Positions 30,246 through 38,935 of a DNA stretch of 64,000 nt are shown here, in pieces. Within the stretch, counting starts at the first letter, position 1. Every line of letters starts with the position of its first letter. The notes under the pieces are model-generated. The model was not told where the DNA came from, ran no database searches, and saw only the letters and a list, made by a program, of their open reading frames with translations. Position numbers and translations under genes: made by a program. This stretch comes from Rouxiella sp. S1S-2 (lineage in GTDB: Bacteria > Pseudomonadota > Gammaproteobacteria > Enterobacterales > Enterobacteriaceae), in contig NZ_WFKL01000001.1 of NCBI RefSeq assembly GCF_009208105.1, positions 620,001 to 684,000 of the forward strand, given 5' to 3'.

Positions 30246-30361
30246 CATTTTTCTCCTTATGAATAGGTTAATACTATGTCAATCAATGGTTAATTGTAGG
30301 TTGCTCCCCAAGCTTTGTTTGGGTTTTGGGTCGCAGATCACGCAATGCCTTTGCAAGACAA

Positions 30362-31399
30362 TTAGTTGGCAGAAGAACTCAAATAAGCGGAGGTTAATTC
30401 AACCACTTTTCGCTCAAAATCTACCCGGATTTGACTCCCTAGCGGCAGCGTTAACATTGGATGGGTGTGGCAGCAGTCAAAGCCGTCAACGATGGGCAGT
30501 GGCTGACCGTTGAGAACCTCAAGCAGTACATCAATTGGCAGACGCCCGCTGCCTGAGTCATTAAAACCTTCGTGTTTACCCAGCAATATCGCCGAAACGC
30601 GGTCAAATATGCCATTAAGTTTTAACATGTTGAATGAGCGCTCAACGGTGGCAATGTCTTTCAGACTGTCTTCAATAAACAGAATATCGCCCTCAACAAT
30701 GTCGGGCATATAAGGACTTCCCCAAATGCCTGAGAGGGTATTCAGGTTACCGCCGATAACTCTGCCTGTTACCCTTCCGGTGCCGAGAAACTGACAGTCA
30801 TTGTCGTAAAGCTTTTTAGGCCGCTCGGGAACTGCGGTATCCCAGTTGAGCCTTTCATCGCTCCATACGGCGGGCTGAGGATAGGTATAAGGCAGTGCGG
30901 GCGGTGTGACCAACAGTTGGGAGAAGGAATGCCAGGTGGTATCAATAAGAGGAGGAAACTCGCCAAAGGAGGCAACCAGTGCGGGGCCATAAAAGGTGAT
31001 AAGCCCCGTTTGGGCATAGATGCCCAGCAGCAGCGCGGTGGTATCAGAATAACCAATAATGATTTTAGGGTCGGCTCTAATCGCCTCATAGTCGATATAC
31101 GGCAGCAGCGCATTACTGTTCATGCCGCCAATAGTCGACATCACGCAGCGAACCTGCGGACAGCGCAGCAGCTGGTTAAACTCTTCTGCACGTTCTTGAA
31201 TGGTGCCCGCGCGGTAGAAGTCTGATTTCTGCGTCAAGAGTCCGGCTTTCAGGCCGAATCCTTTATCTTGAATAAAGCGTTGAGCACGGGCGAAGCGCTG
31301 CGGTGCCGTGACGGTCACTGGCGCAGAAGCCGAGAAGAAACCAATGGTTTCTCCCGGCTTAAGTGGTTGAGCTAACAGTGGTTGATAGCGGGTTATCAC
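30362..31399 (-). CDS. S66-family serine carboxypeptidase, MccF-like
   Basis: 345 residues from a GTG start with AAGGAG seven bases before it. Ser118 in IIGYSDTTAL, Glu243 in LFIEDSL and His311 in CCHTHPML form the S66 triad. These numbers and the length coincide with MccF of E. coli (344 residues), which cleaves the amide of processed microcin C. LdcA murein LD-carboxypeptidases of the same family are shorter, near 304. No signal peptide, so cytoplasmic. No microcin C genes are nearby. It could detoxify aminoacyl-nucleotide inhibitors or act in murein recycling. It lies 100 bases after the histidine-kinase gene, on the same strand. Confidence 0.85.
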   Translation of the reverse strand: MITRYQPLLAQPLKPGETIGFFSASAPVTVTAPQRFARAQRFIQDKGFGLKAGLLTQKSDFYRAGTIQERAEEFNQLLRCPQVRCVMSTIGGMNSNALLPYIDYEAIRADPKIIIGYSDTTALLLGIYAQTGLITFYGPALVASFGEFPPLIDTTWHSFSQLLVTPPALPYTYPQPAVWSDERLNWDTAVPERPKKLYDNDCQFLGTGRVTGRVIGGNLNTLSGIWGSPYMPDIVEGDILFIEDSLKDIATVERSFNMLKLNGIFDRVSAILLGKHEGFNDSGSGRLPIDVLLEVLNGQPLPIVDGFDCCHTHPMLTLPLGSQIRVDFERKVVELTSAYLSSSAN

Positions 31400-31499
31400 G
31401 GCAATCTCCTTATTACTGGGGGAGATTAAACATCGCTTATTTACCCGATTTGCTCAATAGAAAGATGATAGCCACAGCGCAAGTGCCAAAAGGTTCGCG

Positions 31500-32975
31500 T
31501 TATACCGGCACTGAAAACTCAAAGCAGGCACCTTTGCCCGGGTGTTCAATCAGCGCAATATCACTGCCGTGCAGCTCAAGGATCCGCTTCACTATCATCA
31601 ACCCCAAGCCGCCAGCACGTTTTCGACCGGTACTTAATATAGAGGGCCGAATAAACAGGTCCGCCTTAAGCTCGGCGGCAATACCCGGTCCGGTGTCATT
31701 AAGCTGCACCATCACTTTCTCTTTTTGCGGCCAAAGGCGTATCTCAATGGTGCCGTGATCGGGGGTGAAACGGATGGCATTGTCCAGCAAATTAGTCATC
31801 ACACGCTCCATCATCGCCAGATCGGCATTAACCAGAGGAATACCCGGCATCATGTCTGCCTGTAGCACCAAATGACGCGTTTCCGCCGTTAATTCAAATT
31901 TCTGATAGACATCTTGCACCAGTTCACACATTGAAAATGGCTCTTTTTGCGGTTTAACCACGCCATACTCAAGACGCGCCAACTCAAAAAGTTCCTGCGC
32001 CAGACGTCCCACCTTTTTACTTTGTACCAGCGCAATATTCAGATAACGCTGCCGGTCTTCGGTACTTAGCTGGTCTGATTTAACAGACAGTGTTTCAAGA
32101 TAACCATGCAGCGAGGTCAACGGCGTACGCAAATCATGTGAAATGTTGGCGATAAACTCGCGTCTTTGCTGGTCCTGACGAGTCAGGCTCTGCCATTGTT
32201 CATCGATACGTTTAGCCATATTGATAAACGCCTGCTGCAGTTGGAAGACTTCATCACGCTGCGCCTTGGGATCCGGTAAGGAGTGAGAGAGTGCTTTAAC
32301 CGCCTCCATTCCGCCGCTGTCCAGGCTGCTGACCTGCTCTGTTAAACGGCGGATCGGACGCGTCACCCAACGGAAAGCCAGCGCGCCCGCGACCAGACCA
32401 AATAAAATCACTAATCCCATCGAGCGCACGGCCATTAATACCGCCGAATGTAGCTGAGCATCGCTGTCGAGCGCGGTATATTCATCGCCAAGCAGAACGA
32501 TATAGACATAACCCTGCACTTGCCCATTGTCGAGCAGCGGGGCAGCGCTAAACACCTGATGTGAATCATTGGTAATATGGCGCGGATTATCGCCATAAAC
32601 CGGCATTTTTGCGCCCTGCAACAGCGCTTGCACCGGTTGCAGATTTATCCGTTTTAGTTTCAACGAGCCCGCTGGCGCGGCGTCACCAATAATATTTCCC
32701 TGTTTGTCGAGCAGATAGACTTCAACGCTGGGATTCACCGCCATCAGTTGGTCAAACAACGTATGCACCGAGGCATTGTTAAGCCCATTTTGACTCAGCA
32801 GGGGGTTGCTGTCGGCAATGTGCTTGGCAAGGTTCTGCGACAGTCGCTGTATAACCGCCTGACTGTACTGATTGCTGGAACGCACCTGCAACACGCCCGA
32901 AATGGTGCCGCAGGCCACCAGAAGAACAATAAAAACCAGCGTAAGCCGCTGTGCTAACGTCATATTCTTCATCAT
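31500..32975 (-). CDS. membrane sensor histidine kinase
   Basis: 491 residues. TM1 about 9-29, a periplasmic sensor domain of about 145 residues, TM2 about 179-200, HAMP (starting WVTRPIRRL), a HisKA dimerisation domain with the phospho-accepting His280 in FIANISHDLRTPL, and a C-terminal HATPase domain with an N-box MTNLLDNAIRF and G-boxes (NDTGPGIA, GGLGLMIV). It starts immediately at the response-regulator stop (TAAATG) and forms a pair with it. The signal is unknown. The divergent cytochrome b/Mo-enzyme/Met-rich peptide genes suggest an envelope redox signal, by analogy with HprSR and msrPQ of E. coli. Confidence 0.88.
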   Translation of the reverse strand: MMKNMTLAQRLTLVFIVLLVACGTISGVLQVRSSNQYSQAVIQRLSQNLAKHIADSNPLLSQNGLNNASVHTLFDQLMAVNPSVEVYLLDKQGNIIGDAAPAGSLKLKRINLQPVQALLQGAKMPVYGDNPRHITNDSHQVFSAAPLLDNGQVQGYVYIVLLGDEYTALDSDAQLHSAVLMAVRSMGLVILFGLVAGALAFRWVTRPIRRLTEQVSSLDSGGMEAVKALSHSLPDPKAQRDEVFQLQQAFINMAKRIDEQWQSLTRQDQQRREFIANISHDLRTPLTSLHGYLETLSVKSDQLSTEDRQRYLNIALVQSKKVGRLAQELFELARLEYGVVKPQKEPFSMCELVQDVYQKFELTAETRHLVLQADMMPGIPLVNADLAMMERVMTNLLDNAIRFTPDHGTIEIRLWPQKEKVMVQLNDTGPGIAAELKADLFIRPSILSTGRKRAGGLGLMIVKRILELHGSDIALIEHPGKGACFEFSVPV

Positions 32976-33698
32976 TTATCCCTGCGCCTCCTCGGTGGAA
33001 TGCATGAATTTATAGCCCATTCCCCAAACAGTGAGGATACGGTCAGGTTCGGCCGGATTCGCCTCAATTTTGGTACGTAAGCGATTGATATGCGTATTAA
33101 CCGTATGTTCATAACCTTCATGCTGATATCCCCAAACCTGATTGAGCAGGCTGAGGCGGGAGAATACTTTTCCCGGATTTTTGGCAAAGAAGTACAGCAA
33201 ATCAAATTCGCGCGGTGTGAGTTCGATAATTTGCTGATTTAGCATCACTTCGCGCGAAATAGGGTCAATCACCAATCCGCTGCTGTTCAGCGTTCCCGCA
33301 TCCATTTGCAGATTACGGCCCATGGCTTCCTGACGCCGAAACAGCGCTTTAACGCGCGCGACCAGTTCCAGCATCGAAAAGGGCTTGGCCAAATAATCAT
33401 CGGCACCTAGCTCGAGTCCAAGCACCCGATGCACTTCACTGGAGCGGGCGCTAATGATGATAATGGGCGTATAGCGCGTCATGTTTCTTGCCCGGCGACA
33501 GATTTCCAGGCCGTCAACGCCCGGTAACATCAAATCGAGTATCAACGCATCCCAACCGCCTTTATCCAGCAGCGCCACGCCAATATTGCCGTCCGCCGCG
33601 TGGGTAATTTGATAGCCCTCATCACGAAGATGCAGCGTCAGAAGTTCAGCGATATTGCTGTCGTCTTCGACAATCAGAATCTTTTTAGTCTTGTCCAT
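32976..33698 (-). CDS. OmpR/PhoB-family response regulator
   Basis: 240 residues. Receiver domain (about 5-118) with acidic Glu11/Asp12/Asp13, phospho-accepting Asp55 in LILDLMLPG and a conserved KPF lysine (DDYLAKPF). A winged-helix DNA-binding domain (about 140-235) has ELTPREFDLLYFF and VNTHINRLRTKIE. Cognate of the adjacent kinase, which follows without a gap. Divergent from the cytochrome b gene across a 176-base region that would hold its operator; no direct repeat stands out there. Confidence 0.9.
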   Translation of the reverse strand: MDKTKKILIVEDDSNIAELLTLHLRDEGYQITHAADGNIGVALLDKGGWDALILDLMLPGVDGLEICRRARNMTRYTPIIIISARSSEVHRVLGLELGADDYLAKPFSMLELVARVKALFRRQEAMGRNLQMDAGTLNSSGLVIDPISREVMLNQQIIELTPREFDLLYFFAKNPGKVFSRLSLLNQVWGYQHEGYEHTVNTHINRLRTKIEANPAEPDRILTVWGMGYKFMHSTEEAQG

Positions 33699-33874
33699 AG
33701 CGCGCCCTGACCTGTTTAAAGCGTATTCATCTCACTGCAGTCTACACAAGGTCATCAGGCGGAGTTATCACATTTTATTTAACTTTGCGTGAGGTCTTGG
33801 GGAACAAATCGGCGCAATACTCATTCCATCGAAACGGCAGGTGTCATCGTAAATAGCGGGTTTGGGAGCACAGC

Positions 33875-34507
33875 ATGACAGTACACACTGAATTGCCACC
33901 TGCGGCAGGTGGCCATAGCAAACCGGCGATTGTTCACGCCCTCTGGCTGCGTTTAGCCCACTGGATTAATGCACTGGCGATTCTGATTATGGTCACCAGC
34001 GGCTGGCAAATTTATAACGCATCGCCTCTGTTTAATTTTGAATTTTCCAAGTCGATAACCTTGGGTGGCTGGCTCGGCGGAGGTATTCAGTGGCACTTTG
34101 CCGGCATGTGGTTGTTCGGCATCAACGGCCTGTTCTACCTGTTAATGAACATCTTCACCGGGCGGTTAAAAGCAAAGTTTTTCCCGGTAACGCCACGCGC
34201 CATATTGGCAGACTTGTTTGCAGCGCTGAAAGGCAAGTTGGCGCATGACGATTTACGTCATTACAACATGGTGCAGCGGGTCGCCTACCTGTTTGTAATG
34301 GTTGACGGTATTTTGCTGGTGCTGTCGGGGTTGGTGCTGTGGAAGTCAGTACAGTTTCCGCTGCTGCGTACGCTGATGGGCGGTTTTGATGTGGCCCGCT
34401 ATGTGCACTTTTTCGCCATGTCGTCGATGGTCGGTTTTGTCGCCGTACATTTAATTATGGTGCTGCTGGTGCCTAAAACATTACTCGCCATGCTGCGTGG
34501 ACGCTGA
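33875..34507 (+). CDS. cytochrome b561-type membrane subunit
   Basis: 210 residues with about four transmembrane helices (near 24-46, 66-95, 143-166, 175-200). Histidines fit di-heme b ligation: HALWLRLAHW (21-30), the WHFAG motif near 73 and VHFFAM/AVHLIM in the last helix. Family members carry electrons between the quinone pool and a periplasmic partner. Its stop lies 11 bases before the Mo-enzyme ATG, so it is the likely electron donor to that enzyme, as MsrQ is for MsrP, although it is not MsrQ by sequence. Confidence 0.88.
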   Translation: MTVHTELPPAAGGHSKPAIVHALWLRLAHWINALAILIMVTSGWQIYNASPLFNFEFSKSITLGGWLGGGIQWHFAGMWLFGINGLFYLLMNIFTGRLKAKFFPVTPRAILADLFAALKGKLAHDDLRHYNMVQRVAYLFVMVDGILLVLSGLVLWKSVQFPLLRTLMGGFDVARYVHFFAMSSMVGFVAVHLIMVLLVPKTLLAMLRGR

Positions 34508-34517
34508 GGTCATATCG

Positions 34518-35309
34518 ATGAAAAAAGACAGCAAAATCATCATGCCGGGCGCTGATGCAGACGACATCGTCAAAGAAGCCCAGGGGCTGATTGCTCGGCA
34601 GCTTGACGCGTCCTCCCGTCGCAATTTCTTGCGTCAGGGTCTGACGCTGGGCGGTATGGCGATGCTCACCGGCTGCGATATCAGCGATAACGCGAGTGTT
34701 GATAAAGCGTTGGTCTCAATTTCAGGATTTAACGACAGAGTGCAGGCGTGGCTATTCGGCGCAAACCGTCTGGCACCAGAATATGCAGAGTCGATGATAA
34801 CCCGGCCTTTTCCTTTTAACGCCTTTTACAGTGAAGAGGATGCGCCCGAGGTTGACCCGCTCTCTTATCGTCTGCAAGTGGCAGGCAAAGTGTTAGACAA
34901 GTCTACCTGGTCGCTGGCGCAGCTCTACCAGATGGCGCAGGTAAGCCAGATAACGCGACACATCTGCGTTGAAGGATGGAGCGCGATAGGCAAGTGGGGC
35001 GGTATTCCGTTTTCACAATTTTTAAAACTCGTTGGTGCTGACCTTAGCGCGAAATATGTGAGCTTCAAATGCGCCGACGACTATTACACCAGCATTGATA
35101 TGGCAACGGCGCTGCATCCTCAGACCCTGTTGGCACTGACCTACGATGGGCAAATTTTGCCGCGTAAGTACGGGTTCCCCATGAAATTGAGAATGCCGAC
35201 CAAGCTTGGTTACAAAAATCCCAAGCATATCAAGCTAATTGAAATCACTAATGCCTATCCCGGCGGTTACTGGGAAGACCAGGGCTACAACTGGTTTGGT
35301 GGAAGTTAA
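34518..35309 (+). CDS. Tat-exported molybdopterin-dependent oxidoreductase (sulfite-oxidase fold)
   Basis: 263 residues from the ATG at 34518; the GAGG before it decides this over one 21 bases upstream. A long n-region precedes a twin-arginine motif SSRRNFLRQG (Arg34-Arg35) and a hydrophobic stretch ending MLTGC, a lipobox-like Cys53. It may therefore be exported by Tat and then lipidated. The core is the sulfite-oxidase-type Mo-pterin domain, with the Mo-ligand Cys150 in RHICVEGWSAIGKWGG. It resembles MsrP (YedY), the periplasmic methionine sulfoxide reductase, in family and context, but the substrate cannot be read from the sequence. It follows the cytochrome b gene. Confidence 0.85.
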   Translation: MKKDSKIIMPGADADDIVKEAQGLIARQLDASSRRNFLRQGLTLGGMAMLTGCDISDNASVDKALVSISGFNDRVQAWLFGANRLAPEYAESMITRPFPFNAFYSEEDAPEVDPLSYRLQVAGKVLDKSTWSLAQLYQMAQVSQITRHICVEGWSAIGKWGGIPFSQFLKLVGADLSAKYVSFKCADDYYTSIDMATALHPQTLLALTYDGQILPRKYGFPMKLRMPTKLGYKNPKHIKLIEITNAYPGGYWEDQGYNWFGGS

Positions 35310-35369
35310 TTGCTATTGAAAATGACCCTGCACGCTTCGTGCATTATCTAAAAATGAGAAGGAAATACC

Positions 35370-35615
35370 ATGAAAAAGTTAATCGCCGTAATGATCTCTT
35401 CAACATTGATGCTGGGTATGATGAGTGCGCACGCTGAAGACGCAATGACAAAACCTGTGGTGAAGAAAGACGGCATGAGCATGTCTAAAGACCACATGGG
35501 CAAAGACACTATGGGTAAAGACCACATGGGTAAAGACAAAATGTCTAAAGATCATATGGGCAAAGACACCATGGGCAAAGATGAAATGAAGAAAAAATCA
35601 GCCATGAGCCAGTAA
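35370..35615 (+). CDS. periplasmic methionine-rich pentapeptide MxKDx repeat protein
   Basis: 81 residues with a signal peptide (KKLIAVMISSTLMLGMMSAHA, cleavage likely after Ala22). The mature part of 59 residues is nearly all pentapeptide repeats of the form M-x-K-D-x (MSKDH, MGKDT, MGKDH, MGKDK and so on). It holds 11 methionines and 14 lysines and no cysteine. It belongs to the family named for this repeat (penta_MxKDx), whose function is not established. AAGGA precedes the ATG. It follows the Mo-enzyme gene by 60 bases and is closed by a terminator. A role as methionine-rich oxidant sink or partner of that enzyme is an inference. Confidence 0.9.
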   Translation: MKKLIAVMISSTLMLGMMSAHAEDAMTKPVVKKDGMSMSKDHMGKDTMGKDHMGKDKMSKDHMGKDTMGKDEMKKKSAMSQ

Positions 35616-35626
35616 GCTTCACCTTG

Positions 35627-35664
35627 GGCAACTCTGAATGAGATGTTTCAGGGTTGCCTTTGTC
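35627..35664. terminator. terminator between the MxKDx gene and convergent entD
   Basis: GGCAACTCTGAA (35627-35638) pairs with TTCAGGGTTGCC (35647-35658) over 12 bp with one G.T pair and an 8-base loop, followed by TTTGTCTT. Confidence 0.8.
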
Positions 35665-35678
35665 TTCCATTCTTTGCA

Positions 35679-36365
35679 TTAAAAGCGTATCAGCGTCAGG
35701 ATATCGCCCTCGAAACAGTGCCACTGCCCGTCAAACGTCATACCTGCCTTCAGTGCAGGCGTCAAAGACTCCGCTAGCGTGAGCGTAAAGCGTTGAGTCG
35801 ACGGCGATAGAGCCGTCATAAACGCCGCCGAAAAATCAAAATATTCGCCAACCAGCGGAAAAAGCGCCTTAAACAGGCTCTCTTTGGCCGAAAAAATCAG
35901 CGTCAAAACCTCTTCTTTTGACAGCTCACTCTGTAACAACAGCCCGTGTTCATCAGGCAGAAGGACACCGTCGATAATATCCGCCATTTGCTGCGTTGAA
36001 ATCACCGGTTCGATATCGAGGCCCAGTCCGCAGACCCCTTCAGACGAGAGAGCAACCGCCGCCAGCGCCAGACGATCGGTGTGGCTGATTGAGCCGACAA
36101 CGCCAGATGGCCAGAGTGGTTGACGATGTGTACCTACCGCAGGGATTTGCGGCCTCATGCCCAGCGCCGTCATTGCTTTTCGTGCTGCCAGCCTGCCCGC
36201 AAGATGCTCTGCCTTACGCGAAGGGACAGCCCTTAAGAGCGCGTCGCGATAAGGTAAAATCAGTAAATCCTCAGGTTCCAACGTATTGACATCATAGTGC
36301 GCAACCACAATCGGCTGAATGAAGTCCGGCATAGACAGGGTAAAACAGGAAAAATGAATATTCAT
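35679..36365 (-). CDS. entD: enterobactin synthase phosphopantetheinyl transferase EntD
   Basis: 228 residues. The Sfp/EntD motifs are GSISHTD (about 91-97), GLGLDIEPV (about 113-121, Mg-binding Asp and Glu) and FSAKESLFK (about 158-166). It transfers 4'-phosphopantetheine from CoA onto EntB (Ser249) and EntF (Ser1039). It lies downstream of fepA on the same strand, as in E. coli. Confidence 0.95.
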   Translation of the reverse strand: MNIHFSCFTLSMPDFIQPIVVAHYDVNTLEPEDLLILPYRDALLRAVPSRKAEHLAGRLAARKAMTALGMRPQIPAVGTHRQPLWPSGVVGSISHTDRLALAAVALSSEGVCGLGLDIEPVISTQQMADIIDGVLLPDEHGLLLQSELSKEEVLTLIFSAKESLFKALFPLVGEYFDFSAAFMTALSPSTQRFTLTLAESLTPALKAGMTFDGQWHCFEGDILTLIRF

Positions 36366-36386
36366 CGGCGGACACTTTGAAGGTAA

Positions 36387-36413
36387 CTGTCGGGCACGGG
36401 CCGTACCCGACAG
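36387..36413. other. hairpin between fepA and entD
   Basis: CTGTCGGG (36387-36394) and CCCGACAG (36406-36413), a perfect 8-bp stem with an 11-base loop. No T-run, so it may only attenuate or stabilise the fepA message ahead of entD. Confidence 0.45.
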
Positions 36414-36433
36414 AAACAGGGGCTTATTCGAGC

Positions 36434-38683
36434 TTAGAAGTGGGTATTTAAACTCATGTAGAAGGTTCTTCCCGGTTCATTATAGGTTGCTGCCCCGGCA
36501 CCGTACATATACGCATTGGTGACAGCATTACCTACGGTTTGCGCATTACCGGCGCGGAACTGGCGTTTATCGAGCAAGTTATCGATGCCCGCGGTTACGC
36601 TAACGTATTTCGAAACTGTATAGGTGCCACTGAGGCCAAACACGGCATAAGGGCTGACCTCATGCTTCTCGCTGCCGGTCACATCCTCGCCCTTGTAGTT
36701 GTATTTCTTCGGCTTTTGACGGCCATACCAGGTCATGGTGGATTGCATTGAGAGGTCTTCGGTTGCCTGCCAGCTCAGCGTAGAATTGACAGTAAATTTC
36801 GGAATGATCGACAGGTAATCGCCGGTCTCCTTATTTTTACTTTCAATCATATAGGTTCCATTGTTGGTCCAGTTCACGCTGCTGCTGAGCGGAATATTCA
36901 GGGTGCCTTCCAATCCCTGAACCACGGCTTTTGGCACATTTTCCCAGCGATAAACGTCGGTCGAGACGTTACTGGTCGAGGTGCCGGTTGGCAGATAACC
37001 CGCTTCAATCTTGTTGCGATAGTCGTTGCGGAAGTAGGTGAGGCCCGCCAGTAAACCACCGTCGTGATACTCAAGGCCTATCTCTTTGTTGGTGCTGGTT
37101 TCGGCGTTGAGATCTTTATTACCTAGCAGATAGCATCCGCCGGTACTTGCCGCACAGCCTTGTCCCTTACTGTAGAGCACATAGTTAGGGTTGGTCTGAT
37201 ACAAACTCGGCGCTTTGTAGGCGCGGGCAATGCCCATTTTCAAGGTAAAGTGGTCGCCCAGCTCCTGCGACAGATTAAGCGACGGGCTCCAGTTATCACC
37301 GACAATGGAGTGGTGATCGAAGCGCAGTCCCGGCACTAGCATGGTACTGTCGGTCAGTTCGATATTGTCTTCGGCAAACAGCGAGAAGATTTGCGCAGAG
37401 GAGTAAGGACTGCGACCGCTGCTGTCGATGCCCGCAATAGTTCCGCCGGACAGCGCCTGCGTATTGGACGATCCGTCCTTCATCTTCTGCTGGTTCCATT
37501 CAGTACCCAGCGTAGCGGTTTGCGGTACGCCCAGGTCGAATGGAATGCTGACTTCACTGTGTGCCAGCACGTTGCCAAGATGAGTATCCTTGAAGCTGTC
37601 GTCGGCAAAAATCCCTTCAGTGCCGCCCGCCAGTCCTTCATTCATGCGTGAGTTAGTGGTTTTCTCATACTGAACGTAATGGGTGGTGCTAACGCCGTTT
37701 TCCCAGGCACCGCGATAGGTAAGCGCATAGGTTTGGCGATAAATACGGTTAGTTTCTTTTCCGTACATACTCTTCACCAGCGCGCTGGTGTTGGTGTTTT
37801 GCGTGTCACCGGCGTAGAGATTGCCCTGACGGCCGTTTGAAACTTCAAACTCCAGCGACTGCATTGGGGCGAAATCCCAGTGCAGCAGGGCATCGATATT
37901 TTTGTCAATCACCCCTTCACGACCGGCTGGAAGCGTGTCGGCATAGGTTCCGGTGCGCTCTGACTGATGCCCGGCGTTGATGTCCTGCGCATCGGCCTTA
38001 GTTTTACTGTAGCCGCCGAACAAGCGGAAGCTGAACTGATCGCCCAGCGGGCCTGACAGGCTGAAATCAGTGCGCTTGGTTGAGCCTTCATCTTTGTGCT
38101 GCGGCGCATTGAGATAGGTATTCCACGATCCGTGCCAGTCTTTGGTGTCTTTTTTGGTGATGATATTCACCACGCCACCGGCGGCGCCGTTGCCATAGCG
38201 TGCGGCCGCGGGACCGCGTAGCACTTCAATGCGCTCAATCATATCTGGCGGAACCCAGCTGGTGTCGCCGCGCGTGTCACGTTCACCGCGCCAGCCTTGA
38301 CGCACAGAGTTTCGGCTGTTGGCCGGCAGTCCGTCGATCAGAATAAGGGTGTTTTCCGGCCCCATGCCGCGAATGTCAATCTGACGATTGTTGCCGCGCT
38401 GGCCGCTGGTGGAGTTACCGGTAAGGTTTACGCCTGGCATGGTGCGGATCAGTTCATTGATGTCGCGCGCAGGCGGTCGTTTTTGAATTTCAGCGGAGGT
38501 AATGGTGGAAACGCCCGGAGCCTGAAGGTTTTGCTGGGCGGCGGTGACAACAATAGTGTCGCCTTTGTCTGTGTTTTCTTTGGATAGGGTTTCTGCCGCG
38601 CTGAGGGAGAACGACAGTGCAGAAGTGCCTAATCCGAGCCCTATTACTGTAGCCAAAGAGTATTGCGAAAGTTTAAAAGTCAT
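36434..38683 (-). CDS. fepA: TonB-dependent ferric enterobactin receptor FepA
   Basis: 749 residues from the ATG at 38683; a longer frame to 38737 is less likely because the signal peptide begins here. Signal peptide to about Ala29/30, then the TonB box DTIVVTA (42-48), plug domain with DIRGMGPENTLILIDG, and a 22-strand barrel ending in the outer-membrane signature aromatic, ...RTFYMSLNTHF. It binds and imports ferric enterobactin across the outer membrane. Divergent from fes, with a Fur box at 38815-38834. Confidence 0.96.
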   Translation of the reverse strand: MTFKLSQYSLATVIGLGLGTSALSFSLSAAETLSKENTDKGDTIVVTAAQQNLQAPGVSTITSAEIQKRPPARDINELIRTMPGVNLTGNSTSGQRGNNRQIDIRGMGPENTLILIDGLPANSRNSVRQGWRGERDTRGDTSWVPPDMIERIEVLRGPAAARYGNGAAGGVVNIITKKDTKDWHGSWNTYLNAPQHKDEGSTKRTDFSLSGPLGDQFSFRLFGGYSKTKADAQDINAGHQSERTGTYADTLPAGREGVIDKNIDALLHWDFAPMQSLEFEVSNGRQGNLYAGDTQNTNTSALVKSMYGKETNRIYRQTYALTYRGAWENGVSTTHYVQYEKTTNSRMNEGLAGGTEGIFADDSFKDTHLGNVLAHSEVSIPFDLGVPQTATLGTEWNQQKMKDGSSNTQALSGGTIAGIDSSGRSPYSSAQIFSLFAEDNIELTDSTMLVPGLRFDHHSIVGDNWSPSLNLSQELGDHFTLKMGIARAYKAPSLYQTNPNYVLYSKGQGCAASTGGCYLLGNKDLNAETSTNKEIGLEYHDGGLLAGLTYFRNDYRNKIEAGYLPTGTSTSNVSTDVYRWENVPKAVVQGLEGTLNIPLSSSVNWTNNGTYMIESKNKETGDYLSIIPKFTVNSTLSWQATEDLSMQSTMTWYGRQKPKKYNYKGEDVTGSEKHEVSPYAVFGLSGTYTVSKYVSVTAGIDNLLDKRQFRAGNAQTVGNAVTNAYMYGAGAATYNEPGRTFYMSLNTHF

Positions 38684-38814
38684 GCTGGTCTCTACCCTGA
38701 AACCCATCCCTACACTGTCAGTAGAAAGAAGACGCAAACAGCGGGATGGCCTGTTGTGTGTACTTATCCGCTAATGGAAAAGCCAGCCCTGTGGATGGGC
38801 GGTTACACACTATT

Positions 38815-38834
38815 GCAAATGAAAATAATTATCA
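38815..38834. promoter_or_regulatory. Fur box in the fepA-fes divergent region
   Basis: TGAAAATAATTATCA (38820-38834) matches the 7-1-7 Fur core TGATAATNATTATCA at 13 of 14 defined positions. The 19-mer 38815-38833 matches the classical consensus at 15 of 19. It should repress fepA-entD and fes-ybdZ-entF when iron is plentiful. Confidence 0.85.
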
Positions 38835-38935
38835 ATACTATTCTTTTTAAGTTTAAGATGGGGTTCATACGGTGTTAGAAGTTAACATCTTCTAAGTATT
38901 GAATATTCTTTATCGCCTTAAAAAGAGTAAGCGTT

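Noticed and set aside
30248..30330. Possible sigma-70 promoter before acs (TTGACA and TATTCA)
   Set aside because: The two hexamers are only 11 bases apart, too close for a working pair.
35460..35600. Short 15-bp periodic repeats that could suggest a small tandem-repeat locus or CRISPR-like array
   Set aside because: They are the codons of the MxKDx pentapeptides within one protein; there are no unique spacers.
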